Shown here: positions 10,215 to 21,206 of the stretch, one piece after another | Layout: the number at the start of each line of letters is the position of its first letter | How positions within the stretch are numbered: position 1 is the first letter of the stretch | Source: Apostichopus californicus | Lineage: Eukaryota; Echinodermata; Holothuroidea; Aspidochirotida; Stichopodidae | Assembly: GCA_020650975.1 (NCBI GenBank) | Contig: JAIPMN010018954.1 | Coordinates: forward strand, 1 to 26,594 | Direction of reading: 5' to 3' | Length of the DNA stretch: 26,594 bases | Program-made: the position numbers and the translations under genes | The notes under the pieces: generated by a model | The model's input: the letters and a program-made list of their open reading frames with translations, nothing else | Database searches by the model: none | What the model was told of the DNA's origin: nothing

Positions 10215-10709
10215 ATTTAACGGCTCAGCATTCCCCTTTGGGTTATAACTTATGATGCCATGTTTATAGTCCAGCCATATATACAGTCTAAGGCAACTCA
10301 TGTACCTCATTAAATCCAATTTTGAGTGCTTTTAAATTTGCAAGATTCAAGTGTCTGGCATGTTTAATGATAAAAAATGCCTCTTTACTAATCGGTTTGT
10401 ACTTTCTATCATCAAGGATGGAAAATGCTTAGAAAGTTAACCTCTCGATCTTTAACTGCGTAAGTTCAGCTGTGCACAATATCAACGAGGAGCTTTAGAA
10501 GTGAATGTTTTTACTGACTGACAGACTTGATATTTCTTAACCTTTTCCTCTTCACTTGCAACCTCAGCAATTTGTTCTTCCTGGACAAGCTGTAGGTAAA
10601 CACAATTTGGTGCAATATACTGTGGAGGTCATGAGGGTGTCTGCTTAAAATGTAACACATCAGTCCCAGATTTGACATTATATACAAAGATTAATGTCTT
10701 AAGGTATAA

Positions 10710-11022
10710 ACTTAATACTATAATTACATGCCCGAACCACGTATACAAATACTAAATGTCACTTCAATGGTCTGCGAGAGATGCCCACAACAGGGATCTC
10801 CAGCCACACTCTAAATGAACAGACTTAATACTATAATTACATGCCTGAACCATATACACAAATTCTAAATGTCACTTCAATGGTCTGCGAGAGATGCCCA
10901 CAACGGGGATCTCTAGGCACGCTTTAAATGAACAGACTTAATACTATAATTACATGCCCGAACCACGTATTAAAATTCGAAATTATGTTACTTCAATGGT
11001 CTGCGAGAGATGCCCACAACGA
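10710..11022. repeat. Three tandem copies of a 113-bp unit
   Basis: The unit starts ACTTAATACTATAATTACAT at 10710, 10823 and 10936. It contains the conserved block TCAATGGTCTGCGAGAGATG followed by CCCACAAC. The third copy ends early, at CCCACAACGAAATG. No reading frame or RNA motif is recognised. A short related array of TTGCAGCGA(A/C)ACTTGACAAG repeats follows near 11059-11105. Confidence 0.92.
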
Positions 11023-11327
11023 AATGAATAGAGGGCGCTGTCATGTCGGTCCTTTCTAGTTGCAGCGAAACTTGACAAGTTGCAGCGACACTTGACAAGC
11101 TGCAGTCTCTGAAATCACTGAGACTTCCTTTGAGGAATCTTTGACAGACACTTCTAGCCATATCACCTGCACATTCCCTAATTCACACAAATACTAGTGT
11201 GACATATTTAAACTAACATAGGGTTATTTCCACTATAACTAGCACATATTTATAGCAAAGAAATGTTGCCCACCGTTCGCTTGACAACTTTACACACTTC
11301 TGCTTATCAACCAACCAGACGGTTCTA

Positions 11328-11535
11328 GGACAAAATCCCCCCGGACAAAATCCCCCCGGACAAAATCCCCCCGGACAAAATCCCCCCAGCCAAAATCCCC
11401 CCTGGACAAAANNNNNNNNNNACAAAATCCCCCCGGACAAAATCCCCCCAGCCAAAATCCCCCTGGACAAAATCCCCCCGGCCAAAATCCCCCCAGCCAA
11501 AATCCCCCCAAACCAATCCCGGGGGGATTTTGTCC
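11328..11535. repeat. Mini-satellite of 15-bp GGACAAAATCCCCCC units
   Basis: Units are GGACAAAATCCCCCC or the variant G/AGCCAAAATCCCCCC, in head-to-tail order, with one inverted unit GGGGGGATTTTGTCC at 11521-11535. The array is broken by the N gap. Because 15 is a multiple of 3 and the unit has no stop, all three minus-strand frames stay open and give GGFCP/GGILA/GGDFV-type repeat peptides. That is a property of the repeat, not evidence of a gene. The flanks share CCAACCAGAC (11311-11320 and 11542-11551). Confidence 0.93.
11412..11421. other. Assembly gap (10 Ns)
   Basis: Ten unknown bases lie inside the 15-bp mini-satellite. A round number of Ns inside a tandem repeat points to a scaffold gap of arbitrary size, so the true array is probably longer. 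Confidence 0.95.
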
Positions 11536-13750
11536 TGTCACCCAACCAGACAGCTTCTTTGAGGTATTTTCCATCTCGTATGCTAAACTGAGTTTGAGCT
11601 GTGAGTTATCAGAAAATTTGCATCCCAGTCTCCAAAATGGTATATATTGGACTTGCACCTGTGATTCTTCTCGTAATTATTGTAGACAAGCTCTCGTTAA
11701 ACATATTTTCTAAAACTGGCATATAGATTGAGATATGTTACAGAGCTTATGCAACCTCTTTGGAGATCTGTGAACAGGATATGTCATGTGCATTAGGAAC
11801 CAGAGCCATCTCTACGGCACTGTTAGGACAGATAAGACAGCGCCCCCTGCAGAAATGCTGAACATCCCCATTGTACATATATATATATTAATACCGCCCT
11901 CTATTTAACCAGCCCGAATTAGGTTCAAATGAAGAGCTAACTATGGGCTAGTTTAGTTTGCTAGTTTACTTTTAAAGGATTACATCTAATATTGTATGTC
12001 ATCTTTCTATACCTTCTTTCACATGTCAGGAGACTAAACAATGACAACTCCTGTTAATGAACAAGGTATTGAGAAGCAATGTACACTGTACAAGTTTTAC
12101 CCCAGAGTGGGAAATAAAAAATAAACCATATATCTGAAGAGAACTCAATCTATAGTCATGAGTTCATCTAAATACAAAGCAATTAATGACTCAAAGTGAG
12201 TAAGCATTTGTTAAATTGTGTCCTCTGGCTTGTTTGCTCTGCAACTGGTGGGATGTTATTTCAAATTGAGAGAGAAACCCGACAAGAAGATTGATAGTCT
12301 GCGACACACTTAACATATATAATGCTATAAGCATCGAGATTGGGGGTGAATTCATACATAGCCCAGTTATAGCTGAATATATTTAACAGTCAAGCCGTCT
12401 GCTCCTGTGTATGTTTCAGTGATATTTTGAATATGAACCATGCTAAAACTGAGGCCAGGACAAGCAGGTCATTTGTTTTCATTTTGTTCACTACCAGGAT
12501 CCTTCATTCGATCACTTGGTCTCCGTTAGCTTATAAAGCTCGATGAATACCTGTAGCTTGAAAGCAAAGTGAGATGTGATGGATGGACTTTGTATTCTTC
12601 ATCTATATGTCGCTCATTGATAGTGATATTGAGTAATTAGCTGTCTTCTAACAAATTGAAACGATTAAGAATTCCAGGATAGGTATCAAGCTTGTCCATG
12701 CATAAGAGTTATCCATCGTTTATATAAATCATTTATAACAAGAAGTACCTGTAATGAAGTACATACCGTGTGTACAAAGGATACATTATTGTCTCTTCCT
12801 CTGTGTGTGTGATTTTAATTATATAGCGATCTGAATCACAGCATCTTTAGTCACTCCCATCATTCATCCCAAAGCTTGGAAATTACATCTTGTAAATCAT
12901 TCAGAAATGAACCTTATATGAGAGGGAATCTTAAATAGCTTGAGAGCTATCTTATATTAAATTCATATCAACAAGAAAGAGGGTTTCAATGGCAGCACCC
13001 TCTGTCCCTAGTGTGAATGTTTGCGAGCTGTCTTATGAAAGTAAAAAAAAACAGAAGAGATCTTAATAACTGCAGCGCCCTCAAATTCTGCATTGATTAC
13101 ATCGCAGACCCGAGAGCGTGTGTAAGATATGTCGTAAATCATTTGTAGAAGACAGTCTCTCCGAAACTTGTGAAGCGTTTGTCAATTAGTTGAAGATTTC
13201 ACAAATTTTTGGACTAGTAAGAGAACACCACCGATGTTTTCAAAACTGAAGAAGCAGAGAAATATTGTAGCAAAAGAATTAGATATACTAACAAGATGTA
13301 TCACTTTACAAGGATGCTTTCACAAAGATGATTTAAGGTGTTATCTCAGCAACAACAAGGAGTAATAAAATAATAATAATTTGTTTCTGAGATGCAATGT
13401 GCACGAAGGATAGGCTTGTTACCAGCAGAGTTGAGTCAGTCATTATACTGAGACTGGTTTGTTCAGAAAGGGAAATATTTAGTAGCCTACAAGTTGACAA
13501 GAGTTTGGAGCTGCTATGTAGACATGTCGGCATTATACAGAACCTTGACATTAAGATTAGAACCATGCACAGACAGGCCAAAAGCCTGGTGAAATATATA
13601 ATGTCAAGTAAAGAGCCATGGTGTGTTCAAAACCCTTCCTGGTAAATGCGGCATGCATCTATGTAAAAGAAAAGAAATGATATTGTAAACATACAGCAGC
13701 TGAGGATTGATGAATAATTCATGGTGTTGATACGGAGTTGATACGGTGTT

Positions 13751-14009
13751 GACGGAGAGTATAGCCTAGTGGTTAACGCCGGCGTCTCCCAGTCATGAGA
13801 TCCCCGGTTCGATTCCCCGCCGACAGAAATGTATGTCGTCTGGCAAGGGTGTTGTTGTTCAATAACAACTTCCCGACATGGACGTTAAATGGATGTGTGC
13901 CGAGAGATTGGCTTCGGTCAGCTTGCGAGTCTATAAGCCTCCATGGCTTCTTTCGCGAGTTCCTGCTTGCGGGAAGATCACATATACATACATACATACA
14001 TACATACAT
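13751..14009 (+). mobile_element. tRNA-derived SINE, copy 2
   Basis: This belongs to the same family as 5415-5655. Box A is ATAGCCTAGTGG (13761-13772), box B is GGTTCGATTCC (13806-13816) and the anticodon-like stem is TCTC/GAGA with loop CCAGTCAT. The shared body contains ATGTATGTCGTC, TTCGGTCAGCTTG (13913-13925) and TTCGCGAGTTCCTGCTTGC, ending in (TACA)n. Box B matches the Pol III consensus better than in copy 1. The head differs more from copy 1 than the body does. Open frames across it on both strands are incidental. Confidence 0.92.
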
Positions 14010-15340
14010 CCATGCACTCATTGCCAAGGTTACTAGCTCTCCTAACAACATGAAGCTGAAGGAATTACAGAGTGAAAGTCAACAAATGTAGACTGGAACT
14101 TATAGGACTATCTTTATCTACTGTAGGTAGGTCAATTTACCTTTGCCATTGATTGAGAGATGAAGAATACTCCATTTATCATTAATGGTGTCCATAGAGC
14201 TGTTAGCGTTCTGATAAATGTAACCGAAATAGTAATTACTGACTTTGCCATCTGCGTTATAATCACTGCCGACTTTGCAATCCGCCTTCCCTCTCACAAT
14301 TTTGCAAGGCTGGTATAAAGAGTGACTCCATAGTTTTCCCTTTCAGGAAACCAAACGGGGCTAGTAGACTCTTAAAGTTACTCCCAGATATGATATTTGA
14401 TAATTACAAACTAATTGCTTACCAGCTACTACCACACCAGGAAGGAGAATATTAATATCATTTATAACAACATTTAATCTCTATTAAGTTGACAAAACTC
14501 AAATAGATGATTGGTTGGAATCGCAGAGAAAAGATGCAATCTTTGGATATTTAAATGTCAGCTTTTAAAGTACATAATTTTTTTACAACCCTGGACTCCC
14601 TGGAGCTGCAATTAAATCGTGATATATTGGCCGATATTATATTCATTGCTGTGTTTTTACTACTCTTTATAACCATTCTACCCGCTTTTCAGACTGTCAT
14701 CACGTCAAACATAAATCATGTATACGTCTGAGCAATGTTTGTACAGAATGAAGAATAGAATAAAACCGATTATATATAAAAGAAAATGTCATTTAATATG
14801 ACTCTGTTGTGCCACAGTACGTGATTCTCCATGGTTTCTCACTTTGATGAGTAGGGACCATAGTAGAATGACTGATGGAAGCTTGTCCCTCAATGATCAG
14901 TGTTCCTTAGAAGAAACAAAAACATCCACAGAAGCTCGGGGGCAGCTGATACAATACCTAACTACTTACAATATACTTAATTCACAGCAAGAAATCTTTT
15001 ACTTCCGACTGTACAGGTCTATCAAATTAGGGATCCATAGGGCAACTTTAAGGAGTCTCCATGAACTTCCCTAGACAAGACCATACCAACTTTCTATCTC
15101 TGGTTTGTGTCTGGAGAATTAATAAGGGAAGGGAAGGGGGTGGAGGAGACAGGGGTGTGATGTATTAGGGCCCCAAATTATGTCACTCATTTAGGATCAC
15201 AACCCAAATAGTTTTTTTTTGTGGTGGTTCAAATAATTTAAAAAAATAGTAATAATTACTGGAGTTATGGTATAGTTCCCCCTTGATTATTGCTGATCTG
15301 AAACACCTATTTATCACAGATATGCTTAATTATATGTAAG

Positions 15341-16030
15341 GATATATCCTATATCCATGGATAAGAAACAACATCCTATGGATATATCCTATACCCATGG
15401 ATAAGAAACAACATCCTATGGATATATCCTATACCCATGGATAAGAAACAACATCCTATGGATATATCCTATATCCATGAACAAGAAACAACATCCTATT
15501 GATATATCCTTGGAAAAGAAACAACATCCTATGGATATATCCTATATTAATGGACAAGAAATAAAATCCAATGGATATATCCTATACCCATGGATAAGTA
15601 ACAACATCCTATGGATATATCCTATATCCATGGACAAGAAATAAAATCCAATGGATATATCCTATATCCATGGATAAGTAACAACATCCTATGGATATAT
15701 CCTATATCCATGGACAAGAAATAAAATCCAATGGATATATCCTATATCCATGGATAAATAACAACATCCTATGGATATATCCTATATACATGGATAAGTA
15801 ACAACATCCTATGGATATATCCTATATCCATGAACAATAAATAAAATCCAATGGATATATCCTAGACCCATGGATAAGAAACAACATCCTATGGATATAT
15901 CCTATACCCATATCCTACCCATGGATAAGGAACAACATCCTATGGATATATCCTATATCCATGGATAAGAAACAACATCCTATGGATATATCCTTTAAAA
16001 GAAACACATTTCCTATGGATATTTCTTAGT
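15341..16030. repeat. Mini-satellite of about eighteen 40-bp units
   Basis: The unit core is GATATATCCTATATCCATGG followed by ATAAGAAACAACATCCTATG. Unit starts are spaced 40 bp apart from 15341 to 15985, except for two short (33-bp) units and one 51-bp unit at 15894. Within each unit ATGGATAT and ATATCCAT can pair as an 8-bp hairpin. From about 15534 to 15854 two unit types alternate (ATAAAATCCA and ACAACATCCT), giving an 80-bp higher-order period. The array lies deep inside the large NCKX intron. Confidence 0.96.
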
Positions 16031-16544
16031 AGGGATATGGATAATTGGGTAACCAACCATGCATATCCAAACTAACAAATATACACACAATGAAATTTCT
16101 TCATGACATTGCTTAGATTGCATGCAGTGTTTATCTCTATTATCTCTCTATAAAAATAAATTAGGTATAAGAGACTTATAACAGAGGGAATCTACTTCCA
16201 TTATCCATTGCTAATGGTTGTATTTTTTATGCTATATACTTTACTTTTGGGTTTTGTTTTGAATAATAGTTGTCTGGTTGCAGTAGGAATATGCATCATC
16301 CCATTATTGTAAGTAATAGAGTTTGTAAGGTACTCTAGTTCCAGATCCTATTAGAACTATAAAAGTAGTCATTAATGTAACTAGCATTGATCATGGAGGG
16401 TTTTAAGTGGGAAAAAAGTAATGTTGATTGATTGTTCAGTGGTAAGAATTAATGGTATAGCTGTTTCCATGGAAACATTGGAAATACTAACGATGGCAAT
16501 ATATCACAGTAATGACATGCGGTTTATAGAATTTCAGAAGCTGT

Positions 16545-16550
<6 letters not shown>

Positions 16551-16581
<31 letters not shown>
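16551..16581. repeat. (TA)n microsatellite
   Basis: About 15 uninterrupted TA dinucleotides after GTGTG. The overlapping open frame with an IYIYIY run is created by the repeat. Confidence 0.97.
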
Positions 16582-16584
<3 letters not shown>

Positions 16585-18633
16585 TCTTTGTTTGTGCATA
16601 AGATATACATGTATGTGACCATGGGTCTTTACGACATATCGAAAACGTGGTCATACTAACGGTCAAGTTAAGTTGGGTCTTGTTTAGCCGGGGCAGCGTG
16701 TAGGCAGATGAAGTTGGCTTAGATGAAAAATCAAAAGTTAGGCTATATATAAATCCAAAGAATCAAGGACTTGTTTTATCCAATGATGTTATTAATGGGC
16801 ATATATCAATTGCTAGTAGCAAAAAGTCTCACACTTGAATCATCATCCGAAATGTTACAGGACTTTATCAGTTAGATCTATTACTCATAGCTGCAGAGCA
16901 TAAGAACCTGTGGAGTGGAGGTGTGCACACAGTGCGTTGTTATAGTACTACACATACACTACACTGATATGATTTTGGAGGGATTTACTTCAAGCAAAGC
17001 TAAAAGAAGTCCTGATTTGCTAACGTCTAATTGTCTGGTAGCATATCTCAACCACTCACGATCATTGTAACATTTTCTGAAAAATAACTGAACTTTATCT
17101 GCCCAAATCAATTTCAAGGGAATAGATAGTCACTTTTAAAGGGGAGGAGAGGAACGATGCTGTTGAAACCAGCACTCTGAAATGGGTTACCATATAAAGC
17201 AAAGTGTATTGTGCAAATTGAGTCTACAGGCAAGTCTACTTAAATGGATAAGATGAGTGTTTCCCTTGAACCCACCCAAGTCCAGCAGTAAACAGTCTTT
17301 GAATGTGAGAAAAGGTAGATAATTCAAATAATGCCCCTTAAACAAACCATTTAATAAGTAGTGGAACGGCAAGTTGAAGTAAAGGTCTCTATGATGAAGC
17401 AATGGGAAGCTGAAATCCGTTTCTCTCGCTTCAGCCCATTGTTGTAACGGACAGCAACAGATCAGGTAGATATCTTAAAGGCATTTATTGTACATGTTTT
17501 TTAGTGTACTTTTCTCTTCATTCAATTCTTCCGGTTGTAACTCATATCTTAATTGCTGTCTTTCTAAAATCCTTTCAAGTATGCAATGTTGTTTATAGTT
17601 GCTATGGAAATGTGGACCGTATAAAGGCTATGATCAGACAGTATAGACATTTTCCAATGTCATTAATTCCACTTATTTGATATGAAAAAAGCTTGATCGC
17701 TCATGGAATGGAGCGCTATAGGGCAAAGGTTTTGTGTCAATTGAATGAAGAATTTTCATGTAAAGGAAGGAAGTACATTAAGAGGCATGTAGTTTTTAAA
17801 TTACTGTCGGATATTCATTGTGTAGTCTCAACATCGATGCAAAGCAATTCACTTGAGTGTAATATCGTGTAACATGCACAATAACAATGAATACAGAAAT
17901 TTATTTGCGAGTACGACATTACAATTTGACAGTCAGCTAGCGCATGGCATATTAGACAGGGACATTGAAAGCCAAAGGGGGGGGGGGATTACTCTTCTTG
18001 CCATTATGTTTGTGTATTAATTAATTAGTTAATTAGTAAAAATTATCAATTAGGAAATAACATGATCGTTTAGCTTAAAGCAGAAATTTAATTGCATAAA
18101 TTGCAGTAGCAGTTTTTCTTTGGTATAACTGTTTTGTATAATAAATTGCCATACTAAATTTATTAGTTCACTGAACATGAACTAAGGTTAACATCTCATC
18201 CCTATATGTAGGTTACAATGTGATATGTACCAAAGAGATGGTACTTCACGTCATTGACAATTACCCTCATTTAACACAGTTGTTCAGAATTATATGTAGG
18301 CTACATAGGCCCTTTATATACACTACAAAGAGTTTGTCTATAGTCAACATAGCTGTAGTACTGTCAAATTCATATTTTGAAACACAGCTGGTGTGTCTTT
18401 TGAAACAAAACAAAACCAACTTGAATATAAAAAACAACAAGGAAGCAATATTTCGGTCCCCAATGTCCTCTTTGTATACTCAGGACTCAAGCCCTGGCAA
18501 TCTTAGAGAGCACCTGAAGTAAAGTGTGTAGAACTGCTACTCATTAAAGTATTTAATGGAATAGACAGCAACTGGTTATAATAATGTTATACCTATCATG
18601 GTAATGTGTGTCTTGTCAGGGGTTCTCGGTTAA

Positions 18634-18930
18634 AGGGTGTGAAGGCTCGCGCACAAAGAAACATCTAATGCCGGTAATTTGACCTAGTTTCGAATGAGGT
18701 GTAACAGAAGTGTTAAACACCACCATCGATCCCAGAAAATACACACACAGCTTGCACAGTATACAAACGATACAGCGATGGACATCTCAGGTCCAGCTAA
18801 AGATAACAAGATATCACATTTTATTACTGTCTGCATTTTGTAGCGACACGAACAAAACGTCACTTGCAAGCAACAGAAAGTTAACTTTTTCAGATGGCTG
18901 CACGCGGCTTAGGGCGAGTCTTCAATGCCT
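18634..18930 (-). mobile_element. Kolobok/T2-like MITE, copy 2 (TTAA target)
   Basis: This is the reverse-complement relative of 3088-3436. It is flanked by perfect TTAA at 18630-18633 and 18931-18934, with ends AGGGTGTGAAGGCTCGCGC and, inverted, AGGCATTGAAGACTCGCCC. The middle segments (CATTTTGTAGCGACACGAAC, CCAGAAAATACACACACAGC) match copy 1 closely. It is about 50 bp shorter because a block of about 65 bp present near 3251-3320 of copy 1 is missing. The open frames overlapping it have no recognisable product. Confidence 0.88.
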
Positions 18931-19857
18931 TTAATTCCCTACAAGGGCTATAGACTGCAGAATATACTTGTAGGCCTAGCCTACCTACAGTATGTACGCA
19001 GCAAATTTTTGCCTCTCGGATATCTTGGGCAAAAGTTAGCCAAGCTAATCAATACCCCTCTTATCTCCCACTCTAGTAGCTGACCCTCACAGTTAATTAC
19101 ATGATTGTTCTCCCTGCAGACCACAAGATAAAAGCTCCACCTACATATGCTTGGATCTATATCGTTTGGAATCAAAAAAGTGTAAATAAACTGTGAAATT
19201 GTGCAATAACTGGCATCTAAGGACCTGGATGCTTTGTAGGTGAATGTAGGGGGCGGGGTAGTAAATTATTCAGACAGTGTCATATGTGTGTACCCGACTG
19301 TTTATATGGTCGGGTTAAACACCTGCGAATTAGACCAACACTTGGCGTACCGATGCATGTACATCATAACCAATGTAGTAACCAAATAGCTGAGTCTAAA
19401 GAGAGGATTTTTAATTTTAGGCTCTAATATGTAAATCAAGATACCATACTATTAAACTAATGTGATCAAAGAAATCAATCAATCTAGAGACATTGACATA
19501 TGTATCTCACCAACCATATTTGTTTTGGGAATTTGGCATCGAAAATCAGGCTGACAATACCTGACAAAATTAATGAAACAGCTGGTAGAGTATTGTTTCT
19601 TAAACATATGAAAGTCATGTGAAAGTAACTGATCAAAGGCATTGATGGTCTATAGAAAAACTGTCCACCTCAATACTGCCATTAGGATTCATCCTTGAGT
19701 GCACCTAATTAATTGACCAGCCACCTGTATGATTGCAACACAAGTGCTCTAATGGCCAGCACTATACTTTCCTGTGTGAAGACAAATTTGGCTTGACAAC
19801 CCGAAATAGTACACTATGTATTTAATCATGAATTTGTGCAGAGGAGCATTCAGTATG

Positions 19858-20261
19858 GCCAGCGCATTACCAACGCGGGTAAATATTCAATCTCCCCTGT
19901 TTTTAGTCAAAAACATGGGACTCGGGTGGTATTTGCTATAGGCAGGGGAAGATCGTAATGGGTATCGTAGAATAAACTTCTGAAAATCAAAGGAATTCAA
20001 TTTTTCTGCCTACCAGATTTCAAGTAAAACTGACATAGAAGAGATTGGCACCAAGTTTAGCCAGCGCATTACCAACGCGGGTAAATATTCAATCTCCCCT
20101 GTTTTTAGTCAAAAACATGGGACTCGGGTGGTATTTGCTATAGGCAGGGGAATATCGTAATGGGTATCGTAGAATAAACTTCTGAAAATCAAAGGAATTC
20201 AATTTTTCTGCCTACCAGATTTCAAGTAAAACTGACATAGAAGAGATTGGCACCAAGTTTA
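19858..20261. repeat. Two nearly identical tandem copies of a 202-bp unit
   Basis: The unit starts GCCAGCGCATTACCAACGCG at 19858 and again at 20060, and ends ...CACCAAGTTTA. By eye the only difference is GGGGAAGATCG versus GGGGAATATCG. Such identity in non-coding DNA means a very recent duplication, ongoing conversion, or an assembly duplication. It ends about 220 bp before the alpha-2 exon of the NCKX gene. Confidence 0.95.
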
Positions 20262-20481
20262 GTCGTGTTTTTCCACAAGATGATGAGCATGACAAAACAT
20301 CTGAAACAAACAATCTCATAGGTAAATAACGGTAATTACACCTGTTTCGTTAATACGTCCCATTACATATATGCCAGACCTTTGTTGTGCTTTCATTCAG
20401 TTAGCAATCGTTGGAAAAGACACGAGAGCTTCTCTACTAAATCTCTAATTTCATCTTTCTTTATTCGTTCTTTTTGGACAG

Positions 20482-20618
20482 GTCATGGGACTGACATTTC
20501 TAGCAGCTGGAACCAGCATCCCAGATCTTATAACCAGTGTGATTGTAGCTCGAAAGGGTCTCGGTGATATGGCCGTGTCCAGTTCTGTCGGCAGCAATAT
20601 ATTTGACATCACAGTCGG
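20482..20618 (+). CDS. SLC24A2-like: NCKX-type exchanger, alpha-2 repeat exon
   Basis: This exon carries 45 full codons plus two bases (GG) of a glycine codon completed by the next exon. It encodes the core alpha-2 repeat, one of the two inverted repeats that form the cation-binding site of all NCKX proteins. The signature LAAGTSIPD is at exon residues 7-15, followed by [18 protein letters not shown] and FDITVG. The two acidic residues are Asp15 and Asp42, 27 residues apart. That is the spacing of Asp548 and Asp575 in human NCKX2, known to be needed for Ca2+/K+ binding and, for Asp575, K+ dependence. Both are intact, so the gene looks functional. The acceptor is TTTTTGGACAG ending at 20481 and the donor is GTGAGC at 20619. 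The first residues VMGLT join in frame to the TDP end of the upstream exon, matching the family's ...IMGLT junction. A 202-bp tandem duplication ends about 220 bp upstream, and a LINE fragment starts about 25 bp downstream. Confidence 0.96.
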
Positions 20619-20644
20619 GTGAGCTTCATACTTTCTTACAAAAG

Positions 20645-21206
20645 ATGATAATAATAATAATAATAAATTAGATTTATAAAGCGCCTTACAATGTAAAACA
20701 AACTCAAGGGCGCTGTACATATAATCGAAATCTAATATAATTCTAATAAAAAGCAACAAATCAATTAAACGAAACAATAAAATAGTCAACCTTAAAACAG
20801 TGAAAAAATAGCAGGAATCACTAAAAAAGCGGAAACGCCCTAACAATGTTAATACACAATAAAACAGGATAAGAACTAGTATAACAGGCTGAAACAAGGA
20901 AAATTATTATCAACATAAACTAAACATATGAGTTTTCAGGTTTTTCTTGAAAGTATTCACGTTAGTTATTGCACGTATATGAGATGGCAAGCTGTTCCAC
21001 ACCATTGGAGACGAGTTCGCAAACACCCTGTTACCGTAAAAACTGGTTTTGGTGATCTTCGGTCGGCATAAAAGCACCTCTGAAGCGGATCTTAGAGCTC
21101 TCCGTGGCTTGTGTTTTTCAATGAGTTCCCTTATAAAGTGGAGGATATCCTTCCTAACGATTATTTGGGCACATTTTCGGCGACATATTTCACATTTTAG
21201 TCGCTG
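20645..21206 (-). mobile_element. LINE 3' fragment (5'-truncated), minus strand
   Basis: Read on the minus strand, this has the end of a reverse-transcriptase ORF, then a 3' UTR containing GCGCCCTTGAG and TAAGGCGCTTTATAAATC, then a (TTA)n microsatellite tail at 20646-20666. That order is the 3' end of a non-LTR retrotransposon. The 5' part is missing; the border beyond 21206 is not clear. The clade is uncertain (CR1/L2/jockey-like group). The fragment lies antisense in the last NCKX intron. Confidence 0.8.
20910..21206 (-). pseudogene. C-terminal remnant of a LINE reverse-transcriptase ORF
   Basis: The frame is open from just after a stop at 21207-21209 down to the stop TGA at 20910-20912, about 98 codons. 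The sequence contains LHFIRELIEKH, then RRALRSASEVLL, then FYGNRVFANSSPMVWNSLPS and finally FKKNLKTHMFSLC. The pattern SLRS..., YG.R.F....P..WN.LP..IR...S...FK..LKTH.F is the usual extreme C-terminus of LINE polymerase ORFs, downstream of the catalytic fingers and palm. No catalytic motif remains, so it is inactive. The larger open frame on the same strand at 20451-20897 is in another frame and is not this product. Confidence 0.82.

Larger units (their letters stand above)
8800..20481 (+). other. Large intron of the NCKX gene (11.7 kb)
   Basis: The intron starts GTAAAT and ends ACAG; exon phase on both sides is 0. The protein joined across it, ...GLTDP|VMGLTF..., reads as an uninterrupted NCKX segment. 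The length is mostly repeats, listed separately: a 113-bp triplication, a 15-bp mini-satellite with an N gap, a SINE, a 40-bp unit array, a Kolobok-like MITE and a 202-bp duplication. The stretches 8800-10190, 11540-13740, 14010-15340, 16030-18629 and 18935-19857 contain no gene or strong repeat that I can identify, only short homopolymers and AT-rich DNA. Confidence 0.85.

Noticed and set aside
11213..11658. Three minus-strand open frames encoding glycine-rich repeat peptides
   Set aside because: They arise from a stop-free 15-bp repeat, stay open in all frames and run through the N gap.
15341..16030. CRISPR-like array of regular repeats
   Set aside because: The units are contiguous without unique spacers, in a eukaryotic intron; it is a mini-satellite.
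16421..16618. Open frame with an IYIYIY run
   Set aside because: It is created by the (TA)n microsatellite.
20451..20897. 148-codon minus-strand open frame
   Set aside because: It covers the LINE 3' UTR and the antisense of the alpha-2 exon. The real LINE frame is different and ends at 20910.
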